Assembly (NCBI RefSeq): GCF_009184895.1
Contig: NZ_WESE01000002.1
Span: 496,001-560,000, forward strand
Direction of reading: 5' to 3'
DNA: 64,000 nt
DNA from: Nostocoides sp. F2B08
GTDB lineage: Bacteria > Actinomycetota > Actinomycetes > Actinomycetales > Dermatophilaceae
In this document: positions 7,583 to 18,301 of the stretch, piece by piece
How positions within the stretch are numbered: the stretch's first letter is position 1
How the letters are laid out: each line of letters starts with the position of its first letter
Program-made: the position numbers and the translations under genes
Notes under the pieces: model-generated
What the model saw: only the letters and a program-made list of their open reading frames with translations
Told to the model about the DNA's origin: nothing
Databases searched by the model: none

Positions 7583-8569
7583 ATGTACATCGGTGTCTAC
7601 AACGCCTGCCTCGCCGACAAGCCGCTCGGTGAGTCGCTCGACGTCATCACCGGACTCGGCCTGAACAGTGTCGAGATCAACTCCGGCGGGTTCCTCCCGC
7701 CTATCCACCTGCCGGTCGAGGAGCTGCGCGCGAGCGAGGATGCCCGCCAGGCGTACCTCGGCGAGTTCGCCTCCCGCGGGCTGACGCTCACCGCGCTGAA
7801 CTGCAACGGCAACCCGCTGCACCCGCGCGCCGACTTCCCGCACCGGCAGGACCTGCTCGACTCGATCGACCTCGCCGCCCTGCTCGGCGTCAAGCGGGTC
7901 GTGACGATGTCCGGCACGCCCGCCGGCAGCCCCGGCGGCACCAACCCGGTGTGGAACCCGCTCCCCTGGTGGAGTCCGCTGCTCGACGTCCGCGACCACC
8001 AGTGGGAGGTCGCCGTGCCGTTCTGGAAGGACGTCCAGGCGCGTGCGGCCGCCGCGGACGTCAGGGTCGCCATCGAGATGCACCCGGGCAACATCGTCTT
8101 CAACCCGGCGACGATGCACCGGCTCGCCGAGTCGATCGGCGCCACCCATGTCGGCGCCGAGATGGACCCGAGCCACCTGTTCTGGCAGGGCATCGACCCG
8201 GTGCTCGCGCTGAAGGACCTCGGCTCGCTCGTGTACTGCTCCGCGGCAAAGGACACCCGGATCAACGAGGCCGCCAAGGTCAACGGCGTGCTCGACGACC
8301 GCTTCACGCGGGTGAGCGAGGGTGAGCCCGGGTATCTCTCGCTCGGCGGCGGCACGACGCTCTCGGGTTGGCCGACGAACAGCTCATGGGACTTCGTCGC
8401 GATCGGCAAGGGTCACGACGTGGTGTTCTGGACCGAATTCCTCCGCGCGCTGCAGGCGATCGACCCGGACCTGCCCTGCAACATCGAGCACGAGGACCAG
8501 GAGCTGGGCCAGCTCGAGGGACTGAAGTTCGCGGCCGACAACATGCTCGCCGCCGAGCGCGCCCTCTGA
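7583..8569 (+). CDS. TIM-barrel sugar phosphate isomerase/epimerase
   Basis: A 328-residue xylose-isomerase-like barrel. Start ATG 7583 (MYIGVYNACLADKPL) follows CAGGAGC. Metal-binding residues are suggested by AIEMHPGNIVFN, GAEMDPSHLFWQG and a C-terminal CNIEHEDQEL. It lies between two Gfo/Idh dehydrogenases, 84 bp after the first and 47 bp before the second. Together they could oxidise a cyclitol or sugar, isomerise the keto intermediate and reduce it again. IolI-type (keto-inositol isomerase) activity is possible but unproven. Confidence 0.8.
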   Translation: MYIGVYNACLADKPLGESLDVITGLGLNSVEINSGGFLPPIHLPVEELRASEDARQAYLGEFASRGLTLTALNCNGNPLHPRADFPHRQDLLDSIDLAALLGVKRVVTMSGTPAGSPGGTNPVWNPLPWWSPLLDVRDHQWEVAVPFWKDVQARAAAADVRVAIEMHPGNIVFNPATMHRLAESIGATHVGAEMDPSHLFWQGIDPVLALKDLGSLVYCSAAKDTRINEAAKVNGVLDDRFTRVSEGEPGYLSLGGGTTLSGWPTNSSWDFVAIGKGHDVVFWTEFLRALQAIDPDLPCNIEHEDQELGQLEGLKFAADNMLAAERAL

Positions 8570-8616
8570 CCCTGTCCTTTCCCCGCGGCCCCGGGTCGCC
8601 ATGACAGGCTCGGCAC

Positions 8617-9714
8617 ATGACTGAACCACTGCGCATCGGCATCCTCGGGGCGGCCCGGATCGCTCCGCTCGCCATCGTGGCCCCTGCGCAGGCGACCGGT
8701 GCGCGGCTGGTCGCCGTCGCCGCCCGGGACCGTTCGCGCGCCGAGGCGTTCGCGGCCGAGCACTCGGTGGAGCGGGTCCTCGACTCGTATGCGGCGGTCC
8801 TGGACGACCCGGACGTCGAGGTCGTCTACAACCCGCTCCCGCACGGGATGCACGCCGCATGGAACATCAGGGCGATCGAGGCGGGCAAGCACGTCCTGAC
8901 CGAGAAGCCGTCGGCGGCGAACGCCGACGATGCGAGGGTGGTCCGCGAGGTCCTGCGCGTGCGGCGGGGGCGCGGGGATGTCCCCGAGCCGGTATTCATG
9001 GAGGGCTTCCACTACCCATACCACCCGATGTTCCATCGGGTGGTGGAGCTCATCGAGTCCGGCGCGGTCGGGGAGGTGGGCCACATCGACGTGCCGCTGC
9101 TCATGCCCGACCCCGGCGTCGACGACCCGCGGTGGCGGTGGGACCTCGCCGGAGGATCCGTCATGGACCTCGGCTGCTACTCGCTGTCGTGCCTGAAGCT
9201 GCTCGGCGAGAGGTTCTGCGGCGGGGCGCCGGTCGTGGTGTCCGCCGAGGCCGAGACCCGGGAGGATGACGGACGGATCGACGAGCGGCTGTTCGTCCGC
9301 GTGGCGTTCCCCTCGGGTGCGACCGGTTCGGGGGGATCCGACATGGCGGCGGACGACTGGTCGTTCACGTTGGTCGTGACCGGGACGCAGGGCGAGATCG
9401 TCGTGCCCGCGTTCCCGCTCCCGCACCAGGACGACCGGATCATCGTGCGGTCCGGCGGCACGTCCGAGGCCATAGCGCGGACCCGCCCGGCGGAGTTCGC
9501 CGAACTCACCGCCGAGCGGGAGGGGGACCACGTCGAGCGGCTCGGGTCGCGGTCGAGCTACACGTACCAGCTCGAGGCGTTGACCGCGGCGGTGCGTCAG
9601 GGCGCTTCGGTCGTGACGGACGCCGACTTCGCTGTGGACGTCATGGAGCTCATCGACGCCGCGTATGCCGCCGCCGGCCTCCCATCGCGGCCCTCCAGCG
9701 CGTTTGGTGCGTAG
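8617..9714 (+). CDS. Gfo/Idh/MocA family oxidoreductase
   Basis: A 365-residue dehydrogenase related to the D-xylose/trans-dihydrodiol dehydrogenase branch. The Rossmann motif ILGAARIAPLAI is at the N-terminus, with YNPLPHGMHAAW and HVLTEKPSAAN near residues 70-95 and a MDLGCYSLSCLKLLG segment near 190. It is the last gene of the 6305-9714 unit. Its final codons (FGA-stop) are supplied by a dispersed repeat that also supplies the end of iolG, so the C-terminus may have been altered by repeat insertion. Confidence 0.83.
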   Translation: MTEPLRIGILGAARIAPLAIVAPAQATGARLVAVAARDRSRAEAFAAEHSVERVLDSYAAVLDDPDVEVVYNPLPHGMHAAWNIRAIEAGKHVLTEKPSAANADDARVVREVLRVRRGRGDVPEPVFMEGFHYPYHPMFHRVVELIESGAVGEVGHIDVPLLMPDPGVDDPRWRWDLAGGSVMDLGCYSLSCLKLLGERFCGGAPVVVSAEAETREDDGRIDERLFVRVAFPSGATGSGGSDMAADDWSFTLVVTGTQGEIVVPAFPLPHQDDRIIVRSGGTSEAIARTRPAEFAELTAEREGDHVERLGSRSSYTYQLEALTAAVRQGASVVTDADFAVDVMELIDAAYAAAGLPSRPSSAFGA

Positions 9715-9767
9715 TTACCAGTTCGGTCCGAGACATCGCACCGATTGGTGTCACGACACACCGGTCG
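9700..9767 (+). repeat. Dispersed repeat family 1, copy A, at a gene 3' end
   Basis: Begins GCGTTTGGTGCGTAGTTACC and continues through an imperfect palindrome CGGTCCGAGACATCGCACCG. The stop codon of the gene ending at 9714 lies inside it. The first 47 bp match copy B (10950 downward, minus strand) at about 44 positions and copy C (62914 onward) at about 39, counted by eye. Confidence 0.75.
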
Positions 9768-9859
9768 AGGACCGTGCGGGCAGCCACGCCGCGAGCGCGT
9801 CCTACCGTCACGCCACGCCACGCCACCCCGCGACTCCCCAGCCGAACCACGTCGCGACC

Positions 9860-10786
9860 TCACCCCCGGCCCGCGCCCTGCGACGCGCGGGCCTGGTGCA
9901 TCGCCTGGGCGAGGATCCGCTCGAGCCGGCCACGGGTGAACAGGTCACTCCAGGTCAGCCGGACCACCACATACCCCAGGGCTCGCAGCGCATCCTCTCG
10001 GCGCTTCTCCGCGATAAGTGCCTCACCGGCGTCCCGGCCGCCGTACTTGACGTCCCCGTCGAACTCCGCGACGACGCAGCCATTGACGAGCAGGTCCACC
10101 CGCCCGACGAACGCACCGGTGGGCGTGCGGAGCTCGACCTGGGACTCCACCTGGTAGCCCAGTCCGCGAATGAGTATGCGGCCGAGACTTTCGCCCGGTG
10201 ACTCGGCCTTGGCGTCGGTCGCCTCGATGAGTTCCCGGCCCCGGGGCGCGAGCCGCGCGAGCTCGACGCGGCACCTCTCCAGTCGGGCTCGGGAGGTCAG
10301 CCCTCGATGGAGCGCGGCGTCCGCCGCGACGATGGCGGTGGCGAGACTGTCCCGCCGGACCGTCTGGAAGATCGCGGTCTCGACCGACACCGACCGCACA
10401 CCCGCGACGAGCGTGCCCTGCTCGGCAGAGGGCATTGCGTAGGTGATGACGCCGGGTCGGTGGTATCTCTCCCGGCCGGGTGCGCAGAGAACGACCGTCT
10501 CGAGGTCGGACCGAATGAGGGGCAGGTCGTGCAGGCTGAGCGCCGAGCGCGCCGCAGCCCAGGCCCGCGGCCGTGCTCGGAGGATCCCGCGCGTCAAGGC
10601 GGCGTGTCGAGCGCCACGGGTCGCCGGGGGCTCACCGTGTGCGTAGACGCCGTATCCGAGCCGCGTGATCTCGTCCTTGCGCACCGCTCTCAGCAGCTCG
10701 TTGTCGCTCATTCCCCACGCAAGCGCGTCGCGCCGGGTGAAGACACCGCCGAGTGCTGCGGCCTGGAGCTCGAAGGCGAAGGTCAT
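9860..10786 (-). CDS. AbiEi-antitoxin-like / DUF559 (PD-(D/E)XK) protein
   Basis: A 308-residue protein of a family common in actinobacteria. The N-terminal part (QAAALGGVFTRRDALAWGMS) resembles the winged-helix AbiEi antitoxin domain. The C-terminal part (SPGESLGRILIRGLG...GRVDLLV...VVAEFDGDVKYGG...REDALRALGYVVVRLTW) resembles the Vsr-like DUF559 nuclease fold, with Glu and Asp at the expected active-site positions. Start ATG 10786 is chosen by family alignment; an in-frame GTG at 10867 would add 27 low-complexity residues. No partner toxin gene is adjacent. It is bracketed by inverted copies of repeat family 1. Function in the cell is not known. Confidence 0.72.
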   Translation of the reverse strand: MTFAFELQAAALGGVFTRRDALAWGMSDNELLRAVRKDEITRLGYGVYAHGEPPATRGARHAALTRGILRARPRAWAAARSALSLHDLPLIRSDLETVVLCAPGRERYHRPGVITYAMPSAEQGTLVAGVRSVSVETAIFQTVRRDSLATAIVAADAALHRGLTSRARLERCRVELARLAPRGRELIEATDAKAESPGESLGRILIRGLGYQVESQVELRTPTGAFVGRVDLLVNGCVVAEFDGDVKYGGRDAGEALIAEKRREDALRALGYVVVRLTWSDLFTRGRLERILAQAMHQARASQGAGRG

Positions 10787-10883
10787 GCCGCATACCGTCG
10801 CGCCGTCAGGCGTCCCATGGCCATGGCCAGGTCGAACACTTGGGGACGACGCGCCCGGGTCCGCCACCCGATGTGGGCAGCGG

Positions 10884-10950
10884 ACCCGGTGTCGTGCTCG
10901 ACCGAGCGGTGCGAAGTCTCAGACCGAACTGGTAACTACGCGCCAAACGC
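10884..10950 (-). repeat. Dispersed repeat family 1, copy B
   Basis: Read on the minus strand it begins GCGTTTGGCGCGTAGTTACC and contains TTCGGTCTGAGACTTCGCAC. It supplies the last codons and stop of iolG, exactly as copy A does for the gene ending at 9714. Confidence 0.75.
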
Positions 10951-11967
10951 GGGGTCGACGAGCTCGACGGGGACGGGGCGGCCCGTCGCGAGGGACTCTA
11001 TCCCGGCGGTGCACACCGCAGTGGCGGCGTAGCCGTCCCACGACGTCGGGCCGACGACCTCGCCGCGCAGCGACGCGTCGACCCAGGCTTGGACCTCGAG
11101 GTCGTAGGCGCGCGAGAAGCGGTCGCGGAAGTCCTCCGGGATGACGCCACCCCACAGCCCGCCGCCACCGTCGCCGCCGGCACTCGTCGTGTAGACCTGC
11201 ACCGAGGGACGGCCGGCCACGACGGTGCCGCGCTCGCACGTCACCTCGCAGCGCACCTCGTAGCCGATCTGGTTGCGGACGAACACCTCCGACGTCACGA
11301 GCGCCCCCGAGGCCATCCGGAAGATCGCGACCTGCGGGTCGATCGTGCCCGCGGGAGCGACCGACGTCGCGGCGGGCGACAGCACGGTGATCTCGGTGAT
11401 CTCCTCGCCGAAGACGAACCGGGCGACGTCGACCTCGTGGACCAAGCTGTCGCGGACGATCATCTCGGACAGGAACGTGTCCGGGACCGCCTTGTTGCGG
11501 TGCACGTTGTGGAGTAGCAGCGGCCGCCCGAGGCGTCCGCTGTCGACGATCTCCTTGAGCTGGGCGTACTCGGGGTCGAAGCGCCGCATGAAGCCGACCT
11601 GGATGAGCGGCCTACCTCCCGTCCGCTCCGCCTCGAGCACCCGGATCGAGGACTCGGCGTCCATCGTCATCGGCTTCTCGCACAGGACCGGCTTGCCGTG
11701 CTCGATACACGCGAGCAGCTGCGGCTCGTGGACGAACCCCGGCGAGGCGAGCACGACCGCGTCGACCTCGGGGTCGGCGATGAGGTCGAGCGGGTCGCCG
11801 ACCGCTCGCACCCCGAACCGCTCGGCGAGCTCACCGGCCCGCGCCTGGTCGGGGTCGCTCACGGCCACGAGCGTGGCGTTCGCGGTCCGGCCGGCGAGCC
11901 GCTCGGCGTGGTCGGCGCCCATGAGCCCGACGCCGACCACGCCGACGCGCAGCGTCTGTGCCGTCAT
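10936..11967 (-). CDS. iolG: Inositol 2-dehydrogenase IolG (Gfo/Idh/MocA family)
   Basis: A 343-residue NAD-dependent dehydrogenase that should oxidise myo-inositol to scyllo-inosose, the first catabolic step. The Rossmann motif is VGVVGVGLMGADH; PVLCEKPMTMD carries the family lysine; QVGFMRRFDPEY and SLVHEVDVARF are typical of IolG, the latter with the catalytic Asp and His. Start ATG 11967 lies 4 bp after the transporter ATPase stop, with AAGG upstream. It is the final gene of the iolE-iolD-transporter operon. Its C-terminal FGA-stop comes from a dispersed repeat. Confidence 0.88.
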   Translation of the reverse strand: MTAQTLRVGVVGVGLMGADHAERLAGRTANATLVAVSDPDQARAGELAERFGVRAVGDPLDLIADPEVDAVVLASPGFVHEPQLLACIEHGKPVLCEKPMTMDAESSIRVLEAERTGGRPLIQVGFMRRFDPEYAQLKEIVDSGRLGRPLLLHNVHRNKAVPDTFLSEMIVRDSLVHEVDVARFVFGEEITEITVLSPAATSVAPAGTIDPQVAIFRMASGALVTSEVFVRNQIGYEVRCEVTCERGTVVAGRPSVQVYTTSAGGDGGGGLWGGVIPEDFRDRFSRAYDLEVQAWVDASLRGEVVGPTSWDGYAATAVCTAGIESLATGRPVPVELVDPAFGA

Positions 11968-11971
11968 CCCG

Positions 11972-12883
11972 TCACGCCTTCTCGTCGTCCGAGCCCGCGT
12001 CCTCGCCCGACCCACTGTCCACCGTGGGCGACCCCACTGAGCCGTGTCGGACCTCGTGCCCCTCGACCGTCTTGCCGGGGTCCACGGCGCGCAGCTCGTG
12101 GCTGAGCTCGGCGAGCTCCTGTCCGCCGGCCATCTCGCCGGTCAGCTGGTCGAGCGTCAGCTCGTCGCGGTGGGCGTCGAGGACGACGCGGCCCAGCTTG
12201 AGGATAACGAAGTGGCTGCCCACGAGGTAGGCGTGGTGCGGGTTGTGGGTGATGAAGATGACGCCGAGACCGGCGTCGCGCATCTTGACGATGTACTTGA
12301 GCACCACGCCGGACTGCTTGACGCCGAGCGCCGCGGTCGGCTCGTCGAGGATGACGACCTTGGCGCCGAAGTACACCGCGCGGGCGATGGCGATGACCTG
12401 CCGCTGGCCGCCGGAGAGCGACCCGACGGGCCGGTCCATGTCGGGGATGACGATCCCCATCTTCTCGAGCTCTTCGCCGGCGATCCGCTTCATCTCCGCC
12501 ACGTCGAGCGCGACGCCCTTGCGGATCTCGTTGCCGAGGAAGAAGTTCCGCCAGACCGACATGAGCGGGGCCAGCGCGAGGTCCTGATAGACGGTGGCGA
12601 TGCCCCGGGCCTGGGCCTCACGGGGGGAGTTGAACTTCGTCTCCTTGCCCTCGACGCGCATCACCCCGTCGGTGTGCTGGTGCAGGCCGGCGATGATCTT
12701 GATCAGCGTCGACTTTCCGGCGCCGTTGTCGCCGAGGACGCAGGTGACCTCGCCCTGGCGGACCCGGATGTTCACGCCCCGCAGGGCGTGGACGTTGCCG
12801 TAGCTCTTGCCCACGTCGTCGAGCTCGAGCATGTACTCGCCGCGCGGCTCCGCGGCGGGTTCTACTTCAGCCGTGGCGGTCAT
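11972..12883 (-). CDS. Sugar (probable inositol) ABC transporter ATP-binding protein
   Basis: A 303-residue ATPase for import of the CUT2 sugar class. It has a single nucleotide-binding domain (about 20-260): Walker A GDNGAGKST, signature SLSGGQRQ, Walker B VVILDEPTAAL and a switch His in FITHNPHHAY. Classical CUT2 ATPases such as RbsA carry two domains, so this is the FrcA-like single-domain type. The C-terminal 45 residues are acidic and disordered. It overlaps the permease by 4 bp (ATGA). Location between iolD and iolG points to inositol uptake. Confidence 0.9.
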   Translation of the reverse strand: MTATAEVEPAAEPRGEYMLELDDVGKSYGNVHALRGVNIRVRQGEVTCVLGDNGAGKSTLIKIIAGLHQHTDGVMRVEGKETKFNSPREAQARGIATVYQDLALAPLMSVWRNFFLGNEIRKGVALDVAEMKRIAGEELEKMGIVIPDMDRPVGSLSGGQRQVIAIARAVYFGAKVVILDEPTAALGVKQSGVVLKYIVKMRDAGLGVIFITHNPHHAYLVGSHFVILKLGRVVLDAHRDELTLDQLTGEMAGGQELAELSHELRAVDPGKTVEGHEVRHGSVGSPTVDSGSGEDAGSDDEKA

Positions 12884-13920
12884 CGTGCATCAGCCCTCTT
12901 CTTGACGTACATGTTGACGAGCACGGCGCCGATGAGCATGACGCCGAGGAAGGTGCGCAGCCAGTCCACGTCCCAGCCCGCATACGAGATGCCGAGGCGG
13001 GTCATGCCGTAGATGAGCGCACCGACGGCCGCACCCACGATCGAGCCGTAGCCTCCGGTGAGGAGACATCCGCCGATGACGGCGGCGATGATGTAGATGA
13101 ACTCGTTGCCGATGCCCTGACCGGACTGCACGGTGTTGAACTCGAACAGGTTGTGCATGCCGACCAGCCAGGCCGCGAAGCCGGTGCCCATGAAGAGCGC
13201 CAGCTTGGTCGCCTTGACCGGCACACCGACGGCCCGGGCGGCTGCGGAGTCACCGCCGGTCGCAAGGATCCAGTTGCCGTACCTCGTCCGCAGCAGGAGG
13301 AACGACAGCAGCGCGGTCAGCAGGAACCAGTACACGACCGTGATCTTGATGTTGACCGACCCGATGTTGAACTCGGAGGCGAAGACCGCCTGGGCGCTCT
13401 CGTAGCCGTCGAGGTCGTTGATCCGGTTCGAGGACACCCCGCCGGTGACGATTCGCGTCACCGCGAGGTTGATGCCCTGGAGGACGAAGAACGAGCCGAG
13501 CGTGACGAGGAAGCTCGGGAGCCCGGTCGTGTTGAACAGCCAGCCGTTGAACGCTCCGACGCTGAGCGACAGCACGAGGGCGAGGACGACCCCGACCCAG
13601 ACGTTGAGGCTGAAGTACCACGCCAGGTGCGCGGCGGCGAGCCCGGAGAACGTCACCGCCACACCGGTCGAGAGGTCGAACTCCCCGCCGATCATGAGCA
13701 GGGCGACGAAGATCGCCATGATCCCGATCGTCGAGCAGACGTAGAGGATCGTCCCGATGTTCGCGATGTTCCGGAAGGCGGGGGCGACGGCGAAGAACAA
13801 CGCCGCGATGACGATGGCGCCGATGAAGGCACCCACCGCCGGCATCGAGAGGAACGTGTTGAGCGCCGACCGGGTCACGACCCGGTCGTCTCCAGACGTG
13901 GCGGTGGGTGCCGTACTCAT
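12880..13920 (-). CDS. Sugar (probable inositol) ABC transporter permease
   Basis: A 346-residue inner-membrane permease of the RbsC/BPD_transp_2 family. About nine or ten hydrophobic helices are visible, starting with FLSMPAVGAFIGAIVIAALF; GGEFDLSTGVAVTFSGLAAA and AVGVPVKATKLALFMGTG are family-typical loops. Start ATG 13920 (MSTAPTATSGDD) lies 4 bp after the binding-protein stop. Upstream in-frame codons belong to another frame of the binding-protein gene. It pairs with the single-domain ATPase. Confidence 0.9.
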   Translation of the reverse strand: MSTAPTATSGDDRVVTRSALNTFLSMPAVGAFIGAIVIAALFFAVAPAFRNIANIGTILYVCSTIGIMAIFVALLMIGGEFDLSTGVAVTFSGLAAAHLAWYFSLNVWVGVVLALVLSLSVGAFNGWLFNTTGLPSFLVTLGSFFVLQGINLAVTRIVTGGVSSNRINDLDGYESAQAVFASEFNIGSVNIKITVVYWFLLTALLSFLLLRTRYGNWILATGGDSAAARAVGVPVKATKLALFMGTGFAAWLVGMHNLFEFNTVQSGQGIGNEFIYIIAAVIGGCLLTGGYGSIVGAAVGALIYGMTRLGISYAGWDVDWLRTFLGVMLIGAVLVNMYVKKRADAR

Positions 13921-13924
13921 GACG

Positions 13925-14923
13925 TCACCGAGTGCCGTTGGCGGCGAACTCCGCCACGGCGTCGATGTTGTCGGCGTCGATGAAGGCCGGACCGGTCGCG
14001 ACGGGTTGACCACCGCCGATGGTGTTGCCGTTGTTGATGTACAGCCAGATGGCGTCGATGGCCATGTACCCCTGCAGGTAGGGCTGCTGGTCGATGGCCC
14101 ACTCCACGTCGCCGTTCTGGATGGCCTCGACGAGAGCCGCGTTGGTGTCGAAGGTGCCGATCCGGGCCTCGCTGCCGGCTCCCTCCGTGGCGCTGACCGC
14201 ATTGAGGGCGAACTGTGCGCCGAGGGTGACGATGTAGTCGATCGACGGGTCCTCGGTGAGCGTGGCCTGGAGGGTCGTCACGACGGCGGAGTCGTCGCGT
14301 CCGTCGACGTAGACGCGCTCGACCGTGGCACCGGCGGCGCCCTCGATGACACCGTCACAACGGTCCTCGAGCTGCTGCTGACCCTGCTCCTGGATGACGC
14401 AGATGACGTTGGTCGCACCGTCCTCGACGACCCGCTCACCGACGGCGATGCCGGCCGGGGTCTCGCCCTGGCCGAAGTAGCCGATCGCTCCGAGGTCCTT
14501 CCAGTCGGCCTCACCCGCGTTGAACATCGTCACCGGGATGTCGGCCGCGACGGCGGCCTCGATGGCGGCGCCGAGGGCGCCGGTGTTCGGCGAGGTGACG
14601 GCGATGCCGTCGACACCCTTGTCGATCGCGGCCTGGATGAGCTGCGCCTGGCGCGTGGCATCCGGGTCGTTGGAGTACTCCAGGTTGACGTTGTCCTTCT
14701 GGGAGGCCATCTCGGCGCCCTTGCGGATGATGTCCCAGAACGTGTCTCCGGGAGCCTGGTGAGTGATCATCGCGATGGTGATCTCCTCGGTGCCGGCCTC
14801 GCCGGCTGCCGCGCCGGCCGAGTCGCCACTGTCCTCACGGCCGCCCTCGGAGGAGCAGGCGGCGAGGGAGAGCGCGGCGACCAACGCCACGGCTGCGACG
14901 CGGAATCGAGAGGGGAGGGTCAT
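13925..14923 (-). CDS. Sugar (probable inositol) ABC transporter substrate-binding lipoprotein
   Basis: A 332-residue periplasmic-binding-protein-like lipoprotein of the RbsB class. The signal peptide (residues 1-22) ends in a LSLAAC lipobox, so Cys23 is the probable lipidation site; an acidic linker follows. The mature part has the family pattern DTFWDIIRKGAE, AAIDKGVDGIAVTSPN and AIQNGDVEWAIDQQPYLQGY. Start ATG 14923 has GAAAGGA upstream. It lies 94 bp after iolD and 4 bp before the permease. Ligand assignment to inositol is from context. Confidence 0.9.
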   Translation of the reverse strand: MTLPSRFRVAAVALVAALSLAACSSEGGREDSGDSAGAAAGEAGTEEITIAMITHQAPGDTFWDIIRKGAEMASQKDNVNLEYSNDPDATRQAQLIQAAIDKGVDGIAVTSPNTGALGAAIEAAVAADIPVTMFNAGEADWKDLGAIGYFGQGETPAGIAVGERVVEDGATNVICVIQEQGQQQLEDRCDGVIEGAAGATVERVYVDGRDDSAVVTTLQATLTEDPSIDYIVTLGAQFALNAVSATEGAGSEARIGTFDTNAALVEAIQNGDVEWAIDQQPYLQGYMAIDAIWLYINNGNTIGGGQPVATGPAFIDADNIDAVAEFAANGTR

Positions 14924-15017
14924 GCTGGTTGTCCTTTCGGGAGTGACCGCGTCGTCGCGGTGCACTGGTGGGATCTGCGGAGGTCCGCATCCTGCAGGAG
15001 GGCCGGACCGGATCTGG

Positions 15018-17047
<2,030 letters not shown>

Positions 17048-17051
<4 letters not shown>

Positions 17052-18004
17052 GAGCGGCTCTCCTCCAGGTGGGCCATGACCTGGTCGAGGTGGGCGAGCG
17101 AGGTGCGCACGTCGGCGACCGACCGGTTGTCCTCGCCCTCGAGTGGTCCATCGAGGACGGTGTCCTGCTCGAGGACGTACCAGCCGTCGTAGCCGGAGCG
17201 TTCGAGCGAGGTGACAATGGCGGCGATGTCGACGTCGCCGGTGCCGAGGGGGACGTACATCCCGGACTCGACGGCCTCGGTGTACGTCATCGTCCCGGCC
17301 TGCACCCGGGCGGCGAGGTCGGCGCGGACGTCCTTGAGGTGCATGTGGCCGATCCGCTCAGGGTGGGTGCGGGCGACGGCGACCGGGTCGCCCCCGCCGA
17401 TGAGCAGGTGGCCGGTGTCGAGACACAGGTGGATGTGCGAGCCGTCCAGGACGCGGTCGACGTCCTCGCCCGACTCGACGAGCGTGCCGACGTGCGGGTG
17501 GATCGTCGCCAGCAGGCCGTTCCGGGCTGCGGCGTCGTCGATGCGGTCGAGGTTGGCGAGGAGCGTGGCCCACTGGTCGTCGTCGAGCTCCGGTCGTGAG
17601 TCGTAGCCCTCGACACCGGTGGCGGCGGCGATGACGACGACCTTCGCGTGGGCCGCGACCAGACCCTCCATCGCGGTCTCGACCTCGGGCATCGGGTCGT
17701 GGTCGGGGTCATGCAGGACGACCGGGACGAACTGGCCGACCGCGCGCAGGTCGTACTCGGCGAGGGTCGCGGCCTTGTCCTCGGGACGGTCGGGGAGGAA
17801 CCCGTCCGGGCCGTACTCGGTCGCGACGAACCCGAGGGAGCGCATCTGGGTCAGCACCGTCTCGCGGTCGAGCTGGTAGCCCCACCCGGGGACCTCGCAC
17901 ACCCCCCAGCAGATCGGCGCTCCGGCGATCCGCTCCATGAGCGCCCCGCGGGTCGCGGGTCGCGCCGCACCTCCGCTCTGCGCAGCATCGGTGACCGAGC
18001 CCAT
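17048..18004 (-). CDS. iolE: Inosose dehydratase IolE (TIM barrel)
   Basis: IolE dehydrates scyllo-inosose to the trihydroxycyclohexanedione that IolD hydrolyses. The 318-residue barrel starts at ATG 18004 (MGSVTDAAQSGGAARP) with GAAGGAG upstream. Family features include GAPICWGVCEVPGWGYQLD, EYGPDGFLP, IHPHVGTLVES, HLCLDTGHLLIGGGDP with metal ligands, and HMHLKDV. An upstream in-frame start would overlap the promoter region. It leads the operon iolE-iolD-transporter-iolG and has a candidate operator about 120 bp upstream. Confidence 0.9.
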
Positions 18005-18112
18005 GCCCACTCCTTCGTGTCCATTCGCGACTGCCTGGTGGCTTCTCTGCCGAGGTGACGACCGCATACCCTCTGCTGTCCTTCCGGAAGCCTGCCCGCT
18101 CCCGGCAACTCC

Positions 18113-18135
18113 TGTCAAGCATTTGTCCTAACATT
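18113..18135 (-). promoter_or_regulatory. iolE promoter -35 and candidate iol operator O5
   Basis: TTTGTCCTAACATT (18122-18135) matches WWTGT-N4-ACAWW in both half-sites. On the minus strand it lies 3 bp upstream of TTGACA (18118-18113), followed after 18 nt by CAGGCT, a weak -10. The remainder of 18136-18301 holds no recognisable gene. Confidence 0.55.
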
Positions 18136-18301
18136 CTGATAAATGCCTTCCGGCAGGTCAGCGGCCCGTGGACGCCGTTTCGGTCCTATTGCCAGGAAGT
18201 GGCGGATGAGGACTCTCTCACGGACGGCTCATGGGCCTCTCACGCACACCTCGTTGACTCGAGTCATGTTCACCCGACCGACGACGTGGAGAGGCGAGAC
18301 C

